Shown here piece after piece: positions 7,731-15,515 of a DNA stretch of 31,930 bases (within the stretch, counting starts at the first letter, position 1; the number at the start of each line of letters is the position of its first letter). Under the pieces are notes generated by a model that made no database searches, was not told the DNA's origin, and saw only the letters and a list, made by a program, of their open reading frames with translations. The translations under genes were made by a program, and so were the position numbers. Location of the stretch: positions 1 to 31,930 of the forward strand of contig DDSR01000037.1 of NCBI GenBank assembly GCA_002343455.1. The letters are read 5' to 3'. Origin of the DNA: Deltaproteobacteria bacterium UBA2385 (GTDB taxonomy: Bacteria > Myxococcota_A > UBA796 > UBA2385).

Positions 7731-9155
7731 TCAGTTCTCCGGGAGGCCCAGCGTGGGGCTGTGCTCGACGTAGAGGAATTCCTCGTTCGTGTTCAGACCC
7801 CAGCGCATCACCAGCTCGCCGCTGGCCAGGTCGACCTCGTCCATCACGCCGACCTTCCCGAAGGAGACCAGGGCGTGGTCGCCGGCCAGCGGCTGGGCGT
7901 TGCCCAGGTAGTCGGTCTGGTAGCAGGGGTCCGACTCGTACAGCCAGGAGGCCGTCGCCACCCAGTCCACCAGGTCCAGGCCGATCCGCGAGGCCGTCGA
8001 GCAGCCCCCCAGCTCGGGGATGCCCTGGTTGAAGACCAGGACGCCGCCCTCGACCGGCCAGACGCTATGGGGCCAGGACATCAGCTGCAGCGACCCCCCG
8101 TTGGTGAAGTCCCCCCGCGCGTCGTTGAGGAGCCAGTCGACGGAGCCGTCGCTGCGGTTGATGTTCCAGGCGAGGTTGAGCGCCCGCGAGGTGACCTGGA
8201 TCCTGTCGTCCTCCGGCAGGTAGTGCAGGTAGTTGCTGTGCGACCAGTGGACCATGTCCGACCCGCCGCCCGTGATCGCGGCGGGGTCCTCGACCTGGAG
8301 GTGATCGTAGAGGGTCCAGACCGTCGAGACCTCGCCCTGGGTGGTCAGCTCGATGATCTTGTCGGCGCGGAACTCGATGTCCTCGCCACCCTCGTCCCAG
8401 ACTCGATCGTCGTAGGCCAGGGCGATGAAGGTCTCGTCGTCGACCAGGTCGAAGTCACGGTGGCCTTCCGGGACATCCAGCCGCCAGCGCTCGGTCCCGT
8501 CCCAGTCCATCCGCACCAGCTCCATGTAGGTCTGGGTGATGTCCCGGTTCATGAAGACCAGGCCCGTGCCGTCCTTGGTGAACCGGGCGCGCTGGGTCTC
8601 GAGCTCGGAGCCCCCATACGCCCAGACCATCCGCCCCTGGGCGTCCGCGATCGAGACGTAGCGGGCGAAGACGGCCGCGGTGGGGATCAGGAAGAAGCCC
8701 CCGACGGACTGCTCGGGATCGCCGCCCAGCACGACCGGGCGCGGGATCTCGGCGCCGAGCAGCCCGACGCTGAAGCTGAGCGGGTCCGAGCTGGCCTCCT
8801 CCTGGTCGTTCCAGGCCTCGACCACCAGCGAGCCATCGGCGCCCTCGTACAGGCCGAGCAGCACCGCGCGGTGCTCGGTGGCCAGCGCCGGGCTGTCGGC
8901 GCTGACCAGGCTCAGCTCGCCGCCCGCCTCGCCGAACCGGACCCGACCCAGGGCGGGGTCCGAGGTGCTCCAGGTGACGGTCGTGACCGTCGGGATGAGC
9001 TCGCTGCGGGTGATCTCGATGTCCGCGATGCGCAACGACGTGGGGTCGGAGCTGTCCTCGCCCCCCTTGCCGCCCGCGCAGCCTGTCAGCACGCTCGCCG
9101 CGAGGCCCACCAGCGCGCTGGCTGCGAGGAGGAGGTGTGGGGAAGGTGCCTGCAT
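7731..9155 (-). CDS. Arylsulfotransferase-like (ASST family) lipoprotein
   Basis: 474 residues from ATG 9155-9153, with AGCGGAG upstream. A longer in-frame reading would run into the 15-base tandem repeat and lacks a sensible N-terminus. The signal peptide ends in the lipobox LTGC (Cys26), followed by AGGKGGEDSSD. Residues 40-120 look like a fibronectin III or purple-acid-phosphatase N-terminal type beta domain (TVTTVTWSTSDPALGRVRFG). Residues 140-474 resemble the ASST beta-propeller: GHRDFDLVDDETF (231-243) and DMVHWSHSNYLHY (300-312), with His232, His303 and His306 as candidate active-site residues, then VTSRALNLAWNINRSDG. ASST enzymes transfer sulfate between phenols in the periplasm, but many distant relatives have no demonstrated activity. 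First gene of a probable three-gene operon. Confidence 0.75.
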   Translation of the reverse strand: MQAPSPHLLLAASALVGLAASVLTGCAGGKGGEDSSDPTSLRIADIEITRSELIPTVTTVTWSTSDPALGRVRFGEAGGELSLVSADSPALATEHRAVLLGLYEGADGSLVVEAWNDQEEASSDPLSFSVGLLGAEIPRPVVLGGDPEQSVGGFFLIPTAAVFARYVSIADAQGRMVWAYGGSELETQRARFTKDGTGLVFMNRDITQTYMELVRMDWDGTERWRLDVPEGHRDFDLVDDETFIALAYDDRVWDEGGEDIEFRADKIIELTTQGEVSTVWTLYDHLQVEDPAAITGGGSDMVHWSHSNYLHYLPEDDRIQVTSRALNLAWNINRSDGSVDWLLNDARGDFTNGGSLQLMSWPHSVWPVEGGVLVFNQGIPELGGCSTASRIGLDLVDWVATASWLYESDPCYQTDYLGNAQPLAGDHALVSFGKVGVMDEVDLASGELVMRWGLNTNEEFLYVEHSPTLGLPEN

Positions 9156-9229
9156 GTTCAGCTCCGCTTGTCGTGAGGATGCCTGCGCAAGGGTCGACTG
9201 CCCACGGGGAAGGTGCGCCTTGACCATAG

Positions 9230-9289
9230 CCTTACAACCCGGAGCCTCACAACCCGGAGCCTCACAACCCGGAGCCTCACAACCCGGAG
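9230..9289. repeat. Four tandem copies of a 15-base unit
   Basis: The unit is CCTCACAACCCGGAG. It occurs four times without gaps at 9230, 9245, 9260 and 9275; the first copy has TTAC in place of TCAC. On the minus strand each unit carries an in-frame TGA. The TGA of the copy at 9275-9289 is the stop codon of the DTW-domain gene, and the other three form the non-coding tail between that gene and the ASST-like gene. Copy number changes would therefore not alter the protein but would change the intergenic spacing. Confidence 0.95.
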
Positions 9290-9894
9290 CCGGGGGAGAC
9301 GCCGTGGCCGCCACGGCCCCGGAGGTACCAGACCTGCCGCACCAGCAGCGCGTACAGCTCCAGCAGCTCCTCGGCGGCGGCCTCGCTCTCCAGCAGGGCG
9401 ACGGCCGCTGCCAGGGCCTCTAGCGTGGACATGCCCTCGGGGGTGGTCGGCCGGCGCAGGCGGCTGCGGGCGGGGGGCAGCTCGGGCAGGTGCAGGCGGG
9501 GCAGCTCCAGCAAGCCCGGCACCCGCCGGACCATGCGGCGGGACTGCGCCCAGGTCCCGTCGGGCACCACCAGGCGGCGCACCATGGCGGGATCGGCCAC
9601 CAGCGCGCCCTCCTCTGGCGGGTACAGCAGAGCGGTCCCCTCCCCCAGCAGCGCCTGCGCGTCGAAGCGAGGGCCCTCGACCCCATAGCGATGCACCCGC
9701 AGGCCAGGCAGGGCCAGCGCCGCCACCCGCACGCTGTTGGAGAGCTTGTCCTCCTCCCGCACATGGCGGATCACGTCGATCTGCAGCCGCAGCGGGATGC
9801 GAGGGATGCGATCGCAGAGGCAGGAGCCCGGCGGCATCAGGCAGGCCGCGCAGCGCTTGCTCAACGGCCCCGCGATCGGCTCACCGGCCGTCAT
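9277..9894 (-). CDS. DTW domain protein, probable tRNA-uridine aminocarboxypropyltransferase (TapT-like)
   Basis: 205 residues from ATG 9894-9892, which overlaps the stop of the upstream gene in ATGA. A longer frame exists upstream but runs inside that gene. The family installs acp3U on tRNA from S-adenosylmethionine (TapT in E. coli, DTWD1/2 in humans). Seen here: the N-terminal zinc-type cluster KRCAACLMPPGSCLCDRIP (four Cys), the name-giving motif in VVPDGTWAQSRRM (D-x-T-W), and HLPELPPARSRLRRP, which matches the conserved R-x-P region after it. The C-terminal helices (AVALLESEAAAEELLELY) are also typical. The stop codon lies inside the 15-base tandem repeat. Confidence 0.85.
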   Translation of the reverse strand: MTAGEPIAGPLSKRCAACLMPPGSCLCDRIPRIPLRLQIDVIRHVREEDKLSNSVRVAALALPGLRVHRYGVEGPRFDAQALLGEGTALLYPPEEGALVADPAMVRRLVVPDGTWAQSRRMVRRVPGLLELPRLHLPELPPARSRLRRPTTPEGMSTLEALAAAVALLESEAAAEELLELYALLVRQVWYLRGRGGHGVSPGSGL

Positions 9895-10505
9895 GTGACC
9901 GGCACGGCCTTCACCTTGGCCTTGCCGGCCTCGACCGCGATGCGGAACTTCACCGAGCGGCAGCCGGTCTTGGCCTTGATCGACTCCACCTGGCCCTTGA
10001 GCGCCTGCCGGACCGCGTCGAAGGAGAGGTCGGTGCCCTGCCCGCACTGCTTGCGGGCTTCGAGGTACTTGTCGAAGACCGCCTGGTAGGCGCGGTCCTC
10101 CTTGCGGGCCCGGTCCTGGGCATGCTGCTCGGCCTGCTGCTCGGCCTGGTTGCGGCGCGAGGCGGCTTCGAGGGCCTCGCGCTCCCGGTCCTTGACCGCG
10201 GCGCGGAACTTGAACTTCGGGTGGGTGCCCCGCTCGATCTGGACCAGGTTGCGCTGCCAGTACAGCTCGTAGCTGCTGTAGCGCGACTTGAGCGAGATCA
10301 GCTTGTGGCGCTGGGCGGTGTTGTTGGGGCAGTCCTGCTCCAGCTCCATCAGCTCGCGGCGGGCCCGGTCGCGCTCGGCCGAGGGCTCGATCTTCTCGAA
10401 GCCGTTGAAATACTTGTCGTAGTTGATCTTCAACAGGAAGATCGTCTGCTCGAACTCGTCGAGCCGCCCCTCGTAGCCTCGGTCGACACGAATCCGCTTG
10501 GCCAT
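9891..10505 (-). CDS. MXAN_5187 C-terminal domain family protein
   Basis: 204 residues. The pattern matches what I know as the MXAN_5187 C-terminal domain of Myxococcota: an N-terminal part with INYDKYFNGFEKIEP, then NNTAQRHKLISLKSRYSSYE, YWQRNLVQIERGTHPK, a charged Ala/Glu/Gln coiled-coil linker (about residues 105-135), and a C-terminal part VFDKYLEARKQCGQG and KFRIAVEAGKAKVKAVP. In M. xanthus the domain sits at the end of a larger protein; here it stands alone. No biochemical role is known to me. No signal peptide; probably cytoplasmic. It overlaps the DTW gene by four bases and is divergent from the response regulator gene, with 111 bases between starts. Confidence 0.72.
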   Translation of the reverse strand: MAKRIRVDRGYEGRLDEFEQTIFLLKINYDKYFNGFEKIEPSAERDRARRELMELEQDCPNNTAQRHKLISLKSRYSSYELYWQRNLVQIERGTHPKFKFRAAVKDREREALEAASRRNQAEQQAEQHAQDRARKEDRAYQAVFDKYLEARKQCGQGTDLSFDAVRQALKGQVESIKAKTGCRSVKFRIAVEAGKAKVKAVPVT

Positions 10506-10616
10506 GCGCTCACTCTCGGGTCACTCGGCTTTGGCATCGCCGCTCCACTGCGCTAAGGCCGCGGGGCGGATGAGAGAGAACCTTACCAGAGCTGGCCCCT
10601 GGCCGGGAGTCTCGAC

Positions 10617-11342
10617 GTGAGCATCCTGGTGGTCGACGACGAGGACGCCATCACCGAGGTCGTCTCGGAGTACCTCCGCACCCGCGGGTTGCAGGTCGAC
10701 GTCGCCAGCGACGGTGAGCAGGCCCTGGCGCGCATCCAGCAGGGCGGCGTCCACGTCGTCCTCTCCGACCTGCGCATGCCGGTGCGCGGCGGCATGTCGC
10801 TGCTCGAGTCCATCGTCGAGCACCGCCTGCGGGTCGCCACCATCGTCATGACCGGCTTCGGCACGGTCGAGACCGCCACCCAGGCCCTCAAGCTCGGCGC
10901 CGTCGACTACCTCCTCAAGCCCGTGCGGCTGCGCGACCTCTACGACGCGGTGCTGGAGGCGCTCCAGCTCTACCAGGCCAGGCGCGAGTCCGATCGTGTC
11001 CGCCTCTCCGTCAAGGTCTACGAGCAGCTCCTGGAGCTCCACGGGCCGGTGGACCCCACCGCGGTGCTCCTGGACTTCGCCGAGCTGGCCTGCTTCCTCT
11101 CGCAAGGCAGCGCCTGCCGGCTGGAGCTGCGCGAGGGCGGTCAGTGGCGCGCCGTCAAGGCCGCCGGACACGAGGGGGAGCCCAGCATCGCCGTAGGCGC
11201 CGAGCAGGGCCTGGCCCTCTCCCTCTGGCTGGCCGAGGGCGCCGTCGACGACGAGCAGCTCGCCTTCCTGGAGCGCCTGCTGGCCGAGATCCAGCGGCGC
11301 CTCGTCGAGGCCGGCGCCGACGAGCTGCCCGAACCGGTCTGA
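10617..11342 (+). CDS. Response regulator with receiver domain and unrecognised C-terminal domain
   Basis: 241 residues from GTG 10617. Residues 1-115 form a CheY-like receiver: acidic pair Asp7/Asp8, phosphoacceptor Asp51 in LSDLRMP, Thr79 in IVMTGFG and Lys101 in YLLKPV. The 'MTGFGTVETA...GAVDYLLKP' style is that of NtrC-type receivers, but no AAA+ or DNA-binding domain follows. Residues 116-241 are a mixed region (SACRLELREGGQWRAV, AVGAEQGLALSLWLAEG) that could be a GAF-like sensory fold; this is inferred from layout only. No histidine kinase is nearby, so its partner must be encoded elsewhere. It is 38 bases upstream of the radical SAM gene on the same strand. Confidence 0.92.
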   Translation: MSILVVDDEDAITEVVSEYLRTRGLQVDVASDGEQALARIQQGGVHVVLSDLRMPVRGGMSLLESIVEHRLRVATIVMTGFGTVETATQALKLGAVDYLLKPVRLRDLYDAVLEALQLYQARRESDRVRLSVKVYEQLLELHGPVDPTAVLLDFAELACFLSQGSACRLELREGGQWRAVKAAGHEGEPSIAVGAEQGLALSLWLAEGAVDDEQLAFLERLLAEIQRRLVEAGADELPEPV

Positions 11343-11380
11343 GGTTCCCGAATCGTCCCCACCAGGGTAGGCGGGCGCCC

Positions 11381-13984
11381 ATGAACCTCGCCCGCATCCT
11401 CGACGACCACCTCCTCCCCCGCGTGGAGAAGCCCAGCCGCTACCTCGGCACCGAGCACAACGCCGTGCACAAGCCGCTGGAAGGGGTGGAAGTACGCCTC
11501 GCCCTGGCCTTCCCGGACCTCTACGACCTGGGGCTCGGCAACCTCGGCCTGCACATCCTCTACGCCATCCTCAACGACCTGCCCTGGTGCCGGGCGGAGC
11601 GGGCCTACGCGCCCGGGCTGGACATGGAGGCGATGCTGCGCGAGGGCGGGCTGCCGCTGTTCGCGATCGAGAGCAAGGACTCGCTCGACCAGTTCGACGG
11701 CATCGGCATCACGCTGCAGAGCGAGCTGACCTTCACCAACATCCTCAACATCATCGACCTCGCCGGCCTGTCCCTGCGCACCGAGCACCGCCGCGAGAGC
11801 GACCCGCTGGTCTTCGCCGGCGGCCCGGCCGTCTTCAACCCCGAGCCCCTGGCCCCCTTCGTCGACTTCTTCGTCTTCGGCGACGGCGAGGACGTCATCG
11901 TCGAGATCGCCCAGGTGCTGCGCGAGCACAAGGGCCGCGCCGAGCGACTGGCCGCCATGGCCGCCCTGCCCGGGGTCTACGTTCCGGCGCTGTACCCGAT
12001 GGAGACCCTGCCCGACGGGCGGATCCTGCCCCCGGTCGACGGCCCCAAGATCAGCCGCCGCATCGCCCGCGATCTGAACGGCGCCACCTTCCCCGTGCAG
12101 TACATCGTGCCCTTCACCCGGCAGGTGCACGACCGGATCAGCCTCGAGGTCCTGCGCGGCTGCACCCAGGGCTGCCGCTTCTGCCAGGCCGGCATGGTCA
12201 CCCGCCCGGTGCGCGAGCGCAGCCTGGAGAAGGTCGACGAGCTGCTCCAGCGCACGCTCGACGCCACCGGCTACGAGGAGGTCAGCCTCGTCAGCCTCTC
12301 CACCTGCGACTACAGCAGCGTGCGGACCCTGGTCCAGCAGACCGTCGCCCGGGCCGCCCCGCAGAAGGTCAGCGTCAGCCTGCCCAGCCTGCGCCTGGAC
12401 AGCTTCTCGGTCGAGCTGGCCGATATGGTCGCCGACGTGCGTCGCACCGGCCTGACCGTCGCGCCCGAGGCGGCCAGTCCGCGCCTGCGGGCCCTGATCA
12501 ACAAGTGGATCCCCGACGAGGATCTGCTCCGCATGTGCACCGAGGCGTACGCGCGGGGCTGGGACCACGTCAAGATGTACTTCATGATCGGCCTGCCCAC
12601 CGAGCGGGACGACGACATCCAGGCCATCGCCGACCTCGCCCTGCGCGCCGCCGACGCCGGCCGTGCGCACAACCCCAAGGCCAAGGTGCACACCGGCGTC
12701 AGCACCTTCGTGCCCAAGCCGTTCACGCCCTTCCAGTGGGCCGCCCAGATCGACGCCGAGGAGACCGAGCGCCGACAGGACATCCTCTTCCACGCCTTCC
12801 GCGGCAACAGCCGCATCAAGTTCGGCCGCCACAAGCCCCAGGAGACCTTCCTCGAAGGCCTCGTCAGCCGGGCCGACCGCCGCGGCGCGGACCTGCTCGA
12901 AGCCGCCTTCCGCCTGGGCTGCCGCTTCGACTCCTGGGACGAGCACCGCGACATGCGCCTGTGGAACGAGGCCATCGCCATCTCCGGCTGCGACCCGGCC
13001 TACGAGCTGCGCGAGCGAGAGCTCGACGAGCGCCTGCCCTGGGACCACATCGACATCCACATCCCCAAGGCCTGGTTCCAGGAGGACTACAAGCGCGCCC
13101 TGGAGCTGAAGCACGCCGAGGACTGCCGCCACAGCAAGTGCCACCGCTGCGGCGTCATCGACGTCGAGCGCCCGCTCTGCGCCTCGATGCTGCGCGACTC
13201 GATCGCCGGACGTAAGGCCGAGAAGGACTGGACCCCCGCCCCGCGTCCGCCCGAGCTCGGGCTGCTCAAGCCCGGCCAGCCCCCGGTGCGTCCGGCCGAG
13301 CCTCCTGTTGTCCAGCGGCTCGTGTTTCGGATCGGCGTCACCGGCGTCGCACGCTTCCTGACGCACCTCGAAGCCATGAACGCCTGGCTGCGGGCCCTGC
13401 GCCGAGCCCGCGCCTCGCTCGGCTACAGCGAGGGCTTCCATCCTCACCCGAAGATGGCCTTCTCGGGGGCGAGGCCCATGAACGAGGAGACGCTCGGCGA
13501 CTACCTCGACGTGCTGCTCACCAAGCGAGAGGTGCCCGAGGAGATCCTGGCCCGCCTGCAGGCCGTGCTGCCCGAGGGGTTCTCCGCGCTCTCGGTGGAG
13601 GAGGTGTCGATCTCGGCGGCGTCGCTGATGAGCACGGTCGCCGGGGCCGACTACCGGGTGTTCGTGCCGGGTACCGTGGAGGAGGTCGAGGAGGCTGTCG
13701 CTGCGCTCAATGAGGCGGAGGTGATCGAGGTCCAGCGCAGACAGAAGCAGAAGCGGGATCACCGCGGGCGCAGCAAGCCCGTGAAACACCGGCCGCTGGA
13801 CCTGAAGGAGAACCTGCGCGAGCTGCGGGTCGTCGGCGGCAGCGAGGGCCGCGTCGAGCTGGCGATGAGCCTGGACACCACCGCGGAGGGCCGCGGGGCC
13901 AAGCCGGCGGAGGTGCTGGGGTTGTTGGGGGTGGAGAGTGGCAGCGCGCGGGTGTTACGGACCGAGACGCGGTTTCGGGCGTGA
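11381..13984 (+). CDS. Radical SAM protein, TIGR03960 fused to TIGR03936 (DUF2344)
   Basis: 867 residues from ATG 11381; a longer frame runs back into the response regulator gene and is rejected. Residues 1-230 resemble the B12-binding-like N-terminal domain of this family. The radical SAM core has CTQGCRFC with Cys261, Cys265 and Cys268 binding the 4Fe-4S cluster. SLPSLRLDSFS and TVAPEAASPRLR are further family landmarks. A Cys/His cluster HSKCHRCGVID lies near residue 585. From about residue 640 the TIGR03936 part begins (FRIGVTGVARFLTHLEAM, GYSEGFHPHPKMAFS). In other bacteria the two parts may be separate adjacent genes near rplU and RNase G; the substrate is unknown to me. Its 3' end is present again, degraded, at 16099-16571. 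Confidence 0.93.
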   Translation: MNLARILDDHLLPRVEKPSRYLGTEHNAVHKPLEGVEVRLALAFPDLYDLGLGNLGLHILYAILNDLPWCRAERAYAPGLDMEAMLREGGLPLFAIESKDSLDQFDGIGITLQSELTFTNILNIIDLAGLSLRTEHRRESDPLVFAGGPAVFNPEPLAPFVDFFVFGDGEDVIVEIAQVLREHKGRAERLAAMAALPGVYVPALYPMETLPDGRILPPVDGPKISRRIARDLNGATFPVQYIVPFTRQVHDRISLEVLRGCTQGCRFCQAGMVTRPVRERSLEKVDELLQRTLDATGYEEVSLVSLSTCDYSSVRTLVQQTVARAAPQKVSVSLPSLRLDSFSVELADMVADVRRTGLTVAPEAASPRLRALINKWIPDEDLLRMCTEAYARGWDHVKMYFMIGLPTERDDDIQAIADLALRAADAGRAHNPKAKVHTGVSTFVPKPFTPFQWAAQIDAEETERRQDILFHAFRGNSRIKFGRHKPQETFLEGLVSRADRRGADLLEAAFRLGCRFDSWDEHRDMRLWNEAIAISGCDPAYELRERELDERLPWDHIDIHIPKAWFQEDYKRALELKHAEDCRHSKCHRCGVIDVERPLCASMLRDSIAGRKAEKDWTPAPRPPELGLLKPGQPPVRPAEPPVVQRLVFRIGVTGVARFLTHLEAMNAWLRALRRARASLGYSEGFHPHPKMAFSGARPMNEETLGDYLDVLLTKREVPEEILARLQAVLPEGFSALSVEEVSISAASLMSTVAGADYRVFVPGTVEEVEEAVAALNEAEVIEVQRRQKQKRDHRGRSKPVKHRPLDLKENLRELRVVGGSEGRVELAMSLDTTAEGRGAKPAEVLGLLGVESGSARVLRTETRFRA

Positions 13985-13993
13985 GTGGTGGGG

Positions 13994-14854
13994 TCAGCGC
14001 TTGCCGTAGAGGAATCGCAGAGCCTCCTTGTCAGCAGAGCTGAGGTCGCTGTAGTCGACTGAGTAGTCTTTCGTCATGTAGCTTGTTATTTTTGGAAGCA
14101 TGATCGTGTCAGTCTTTGACAAACTGCCTGTCGGATGGCCAAGACCCATCACATGACCCATCTCATGCGCGAATAGAAACCGCAGACTAACGAACAGCTG
14201 CCGATTGTACCTCCTTTCTTCCCTTACTCTTTCCCCTTCTTCACCACTACCCACTGTAGGAGTAGTCTTCTCTGTGGTGTAGTGAATCGACCAGAGCTCT
14301 GGATCACTTGAACCATCTGAAGCAGGCAAGTACGCAGTGGCGGAGACAATCATGTCGCACTCGTCGGCATCGCACTCCCCTGTTCTGGTAGGCAACCCAA
14401 AACACTCCACTCGTGCGATCGTGTCCCTGCCTTCTTCAATTTCATGGTCGGAGAACGTGATTGACTGACGCTCGTCTTGAACGAGATAGTCATCCGCTGT
14501 GCTGCCAGAAGCGTCTACACCGGTCGCTGATATCACAATAGAGAAATCAGCCTTGCTTGCAATGAGGTCGGACGCGGTGGCCTCCAAGGCTTTGTGTATG
14601 CTCGAAATTGTTAACCCCTGCGCGTTAGACCAGTTGCCGGTTCCGCCAACATCCTTCACGATATTGAAGTTTCTCTCTACGGGCGAGGTTTGGCAATTGA
14701 ATGTCGACCCGAAGAAGCCATATCCGGGTTCGTAGCTTCCATAGTTGGACGAACAGCATTTGGGGAGATGGTCTACAGATTCGGGGTCTCCGTCTCCCTT
14801 CCCGCTGATACAGCCAGCCAGAAGCAATAGAGGAAACGTACGGCTTGGGTTCAT
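13994..14854 (-). CDS. Matrixin-type zinc metalloprotease lipoprotein
   Basis: 286 residues from ATG 14854-14852, chosen because it gives a clean lipoprotein signal: MNPSRTFPLLLLAGC, lipobox LAGC, Cys15, followed by ISGKGDGDPE. The metzincin site is HEMGHVMGLGH (residues 230-240) with ligands His230, His234 and His240 and base Glu231. Met252 in TIMLPKITSYM is the likely Met-turn. It is therefore expected to be an active surface or periplasmic endopeptidase of the matrixin type. Six Cys precede the active site. The gene is visibly lower in GC than its neighbours (AT-rich third positions), which suggests transfer. It is the last gene of a three-gene operon, one base after the preceding stop, and converges on the radical SAM gene with nine bases between. 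Confidence 0.9.
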   Translation of the reverse strand: MNPSRTFPLLLLAGCISGKGDGDPESVDHLPKCCSSNYGSYEPGYGFFGSTFNCQTSPVERNFNIVKDVGGTGNWSNAQGLTISSIHKALEATASDLIASKADFSIVISATGVDASGSTADDYLVQDERQSITFSDHEIEEGRDTIARVECFGLPTRTGECDADECDMIVSATAYLPASDGSSDPELWSIHYTTEKTTPTVGSGEEGERVREERRYNRQLFVSLRFLFAHEMGHVMGLGHPTGSLSKTDTIMLPKITSYMTKDYSVDYSDLSSADKEALRFLYGKR

Positions 14855-14855
14855 T

Positions 14856-15515
14856 TCAGTAGTGCTCGCAGACCTGTTCGATGGCGCGAATCCAGAGATC
14901 AGGTAACAGGGGTAGAAGCCCCTGAGTTGGACGGTTTCCCAAGGAGGCACCGGGAACACAGTGCTCGACCCAGATGGCATTGAGAACTGAGTCGGGGGGG
15001 AGTTCCACGGGTTGCTCCAGCTTGATTTGCTCGATAATCATGACATCAGCGCCGAAGCTCGAGATCTGGCTTCGATGGGTCATGAAGAGGAGGTATTGCT
15101 CTCCCAACCTGAAGTTGGGCGAATCGGAGACCCAAGATCTACTTCCATCAGGAAAGACTCCCCCTGAGTACTTCACCTCGATCACCGACGGAGGCAGCCC
15201 CGTCGCTACCCCGTCCACTAGCACACTGGCCGTAGTCATGATGCTCGCGTTTCGAGCCTTGACCTCCGGTCTCCAGGTCGGAGGCCCGTACTCGAGGTCG
15301 ACCACCGTGCCCACCACAATCAGGTTTGCCGTTCGGCAGATCCGAACCTCCCTCTTTGCATCCCACGGCGACTGCCAATCCGACTCGGCATCCCTCTTCG
15401 CCGCAGGTTGCTTGGGACCGTTGTTGGGCTGTGCCTGGCTGGCCGATGTCAAACACAGCAAGGCGAAGAGGCCCAGCGAACCCACCCGCCTTCCTCCTCG
15501 GCAATTGCTCCTCAC
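14856..15515 (-). CDS. Exported protein, possible NTR/TIMP-like OB fold
   Basis: 219 residues from GTG 15515-15513, overlapping the stop of the upstream gene as GTGA. Residues 1-28 form a signal peptide (basic start, hydrophobic LGLFALLCL, cleavage near ASQA). The mature part contains ICRTANLIVVGTVVDLEYG, IMTTASVLVDGVATG, VIEVKYSGG and FRLGEQYLLFM. This order (Cys-x-x-Ala, 'VVGTV', strand, 'GG', 'GEQYLLFM') recalls bacterial netrin/TIMP-like (NTR) OB folds; that is my inference, not a sure family match. The C-terminal part LPPDSVLNAIWVEHCVPG is shared with the paralogue at 16605-17237. The mature N-terminus is not Cys, unlike true TIMPs. It directly precedes the matrixin gene. Confidence 0.82.
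   Translation of the reverse strand: MRSNCRGGRRVGSLGLFALLCLTSASQAQPNNGPKQPAAKRDAESDWQSPWDAKREVRICRTANLIVVGTVVDLEYGPPTWRPEVKARNASIMTTASVLVDGVATGLPPSVIEVKYSGGVFPDGSRSWVSDSPNFRLGEQYLLFMTHRSQISSFGADVMIIEQIKLEQPVELPPDSVLNAIWVEHCVPGASLGNRPTQGLLPLLPDLWIRAIEQVCEHY

Noticed and set aside
6546..9176. Long plus-strand open frame opposite the two lipoproteins and the aminotransferase start
   Set aside because: It crosses three minus-strand genes with clear signal peptides and motifs, and its composition is that of antisense of high-GC coding DNA.
9156..9314. N-terminal extension of the ASST-like protein through the 15-base repeats (repeated GCEAP)
   Set aside because: It would place a repeat peptide before a normal lipoprotein signal. 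ATG 9155 has a good ribosome-binding site.
11141..13789. Long minus-strand open frame opposite the radical SAM gene
   Set aside because: The plus strand has the CX3CX2C motif and family landmarks. The antisense frame is low-complexity His/Gly/Gln/Val.
13985..13993. Rho-independent terminator between the convergent radical SAM and matrixin genes
   Set aside because: Only nine bases separate the stops, and I see no hairpin followed by a T-run.
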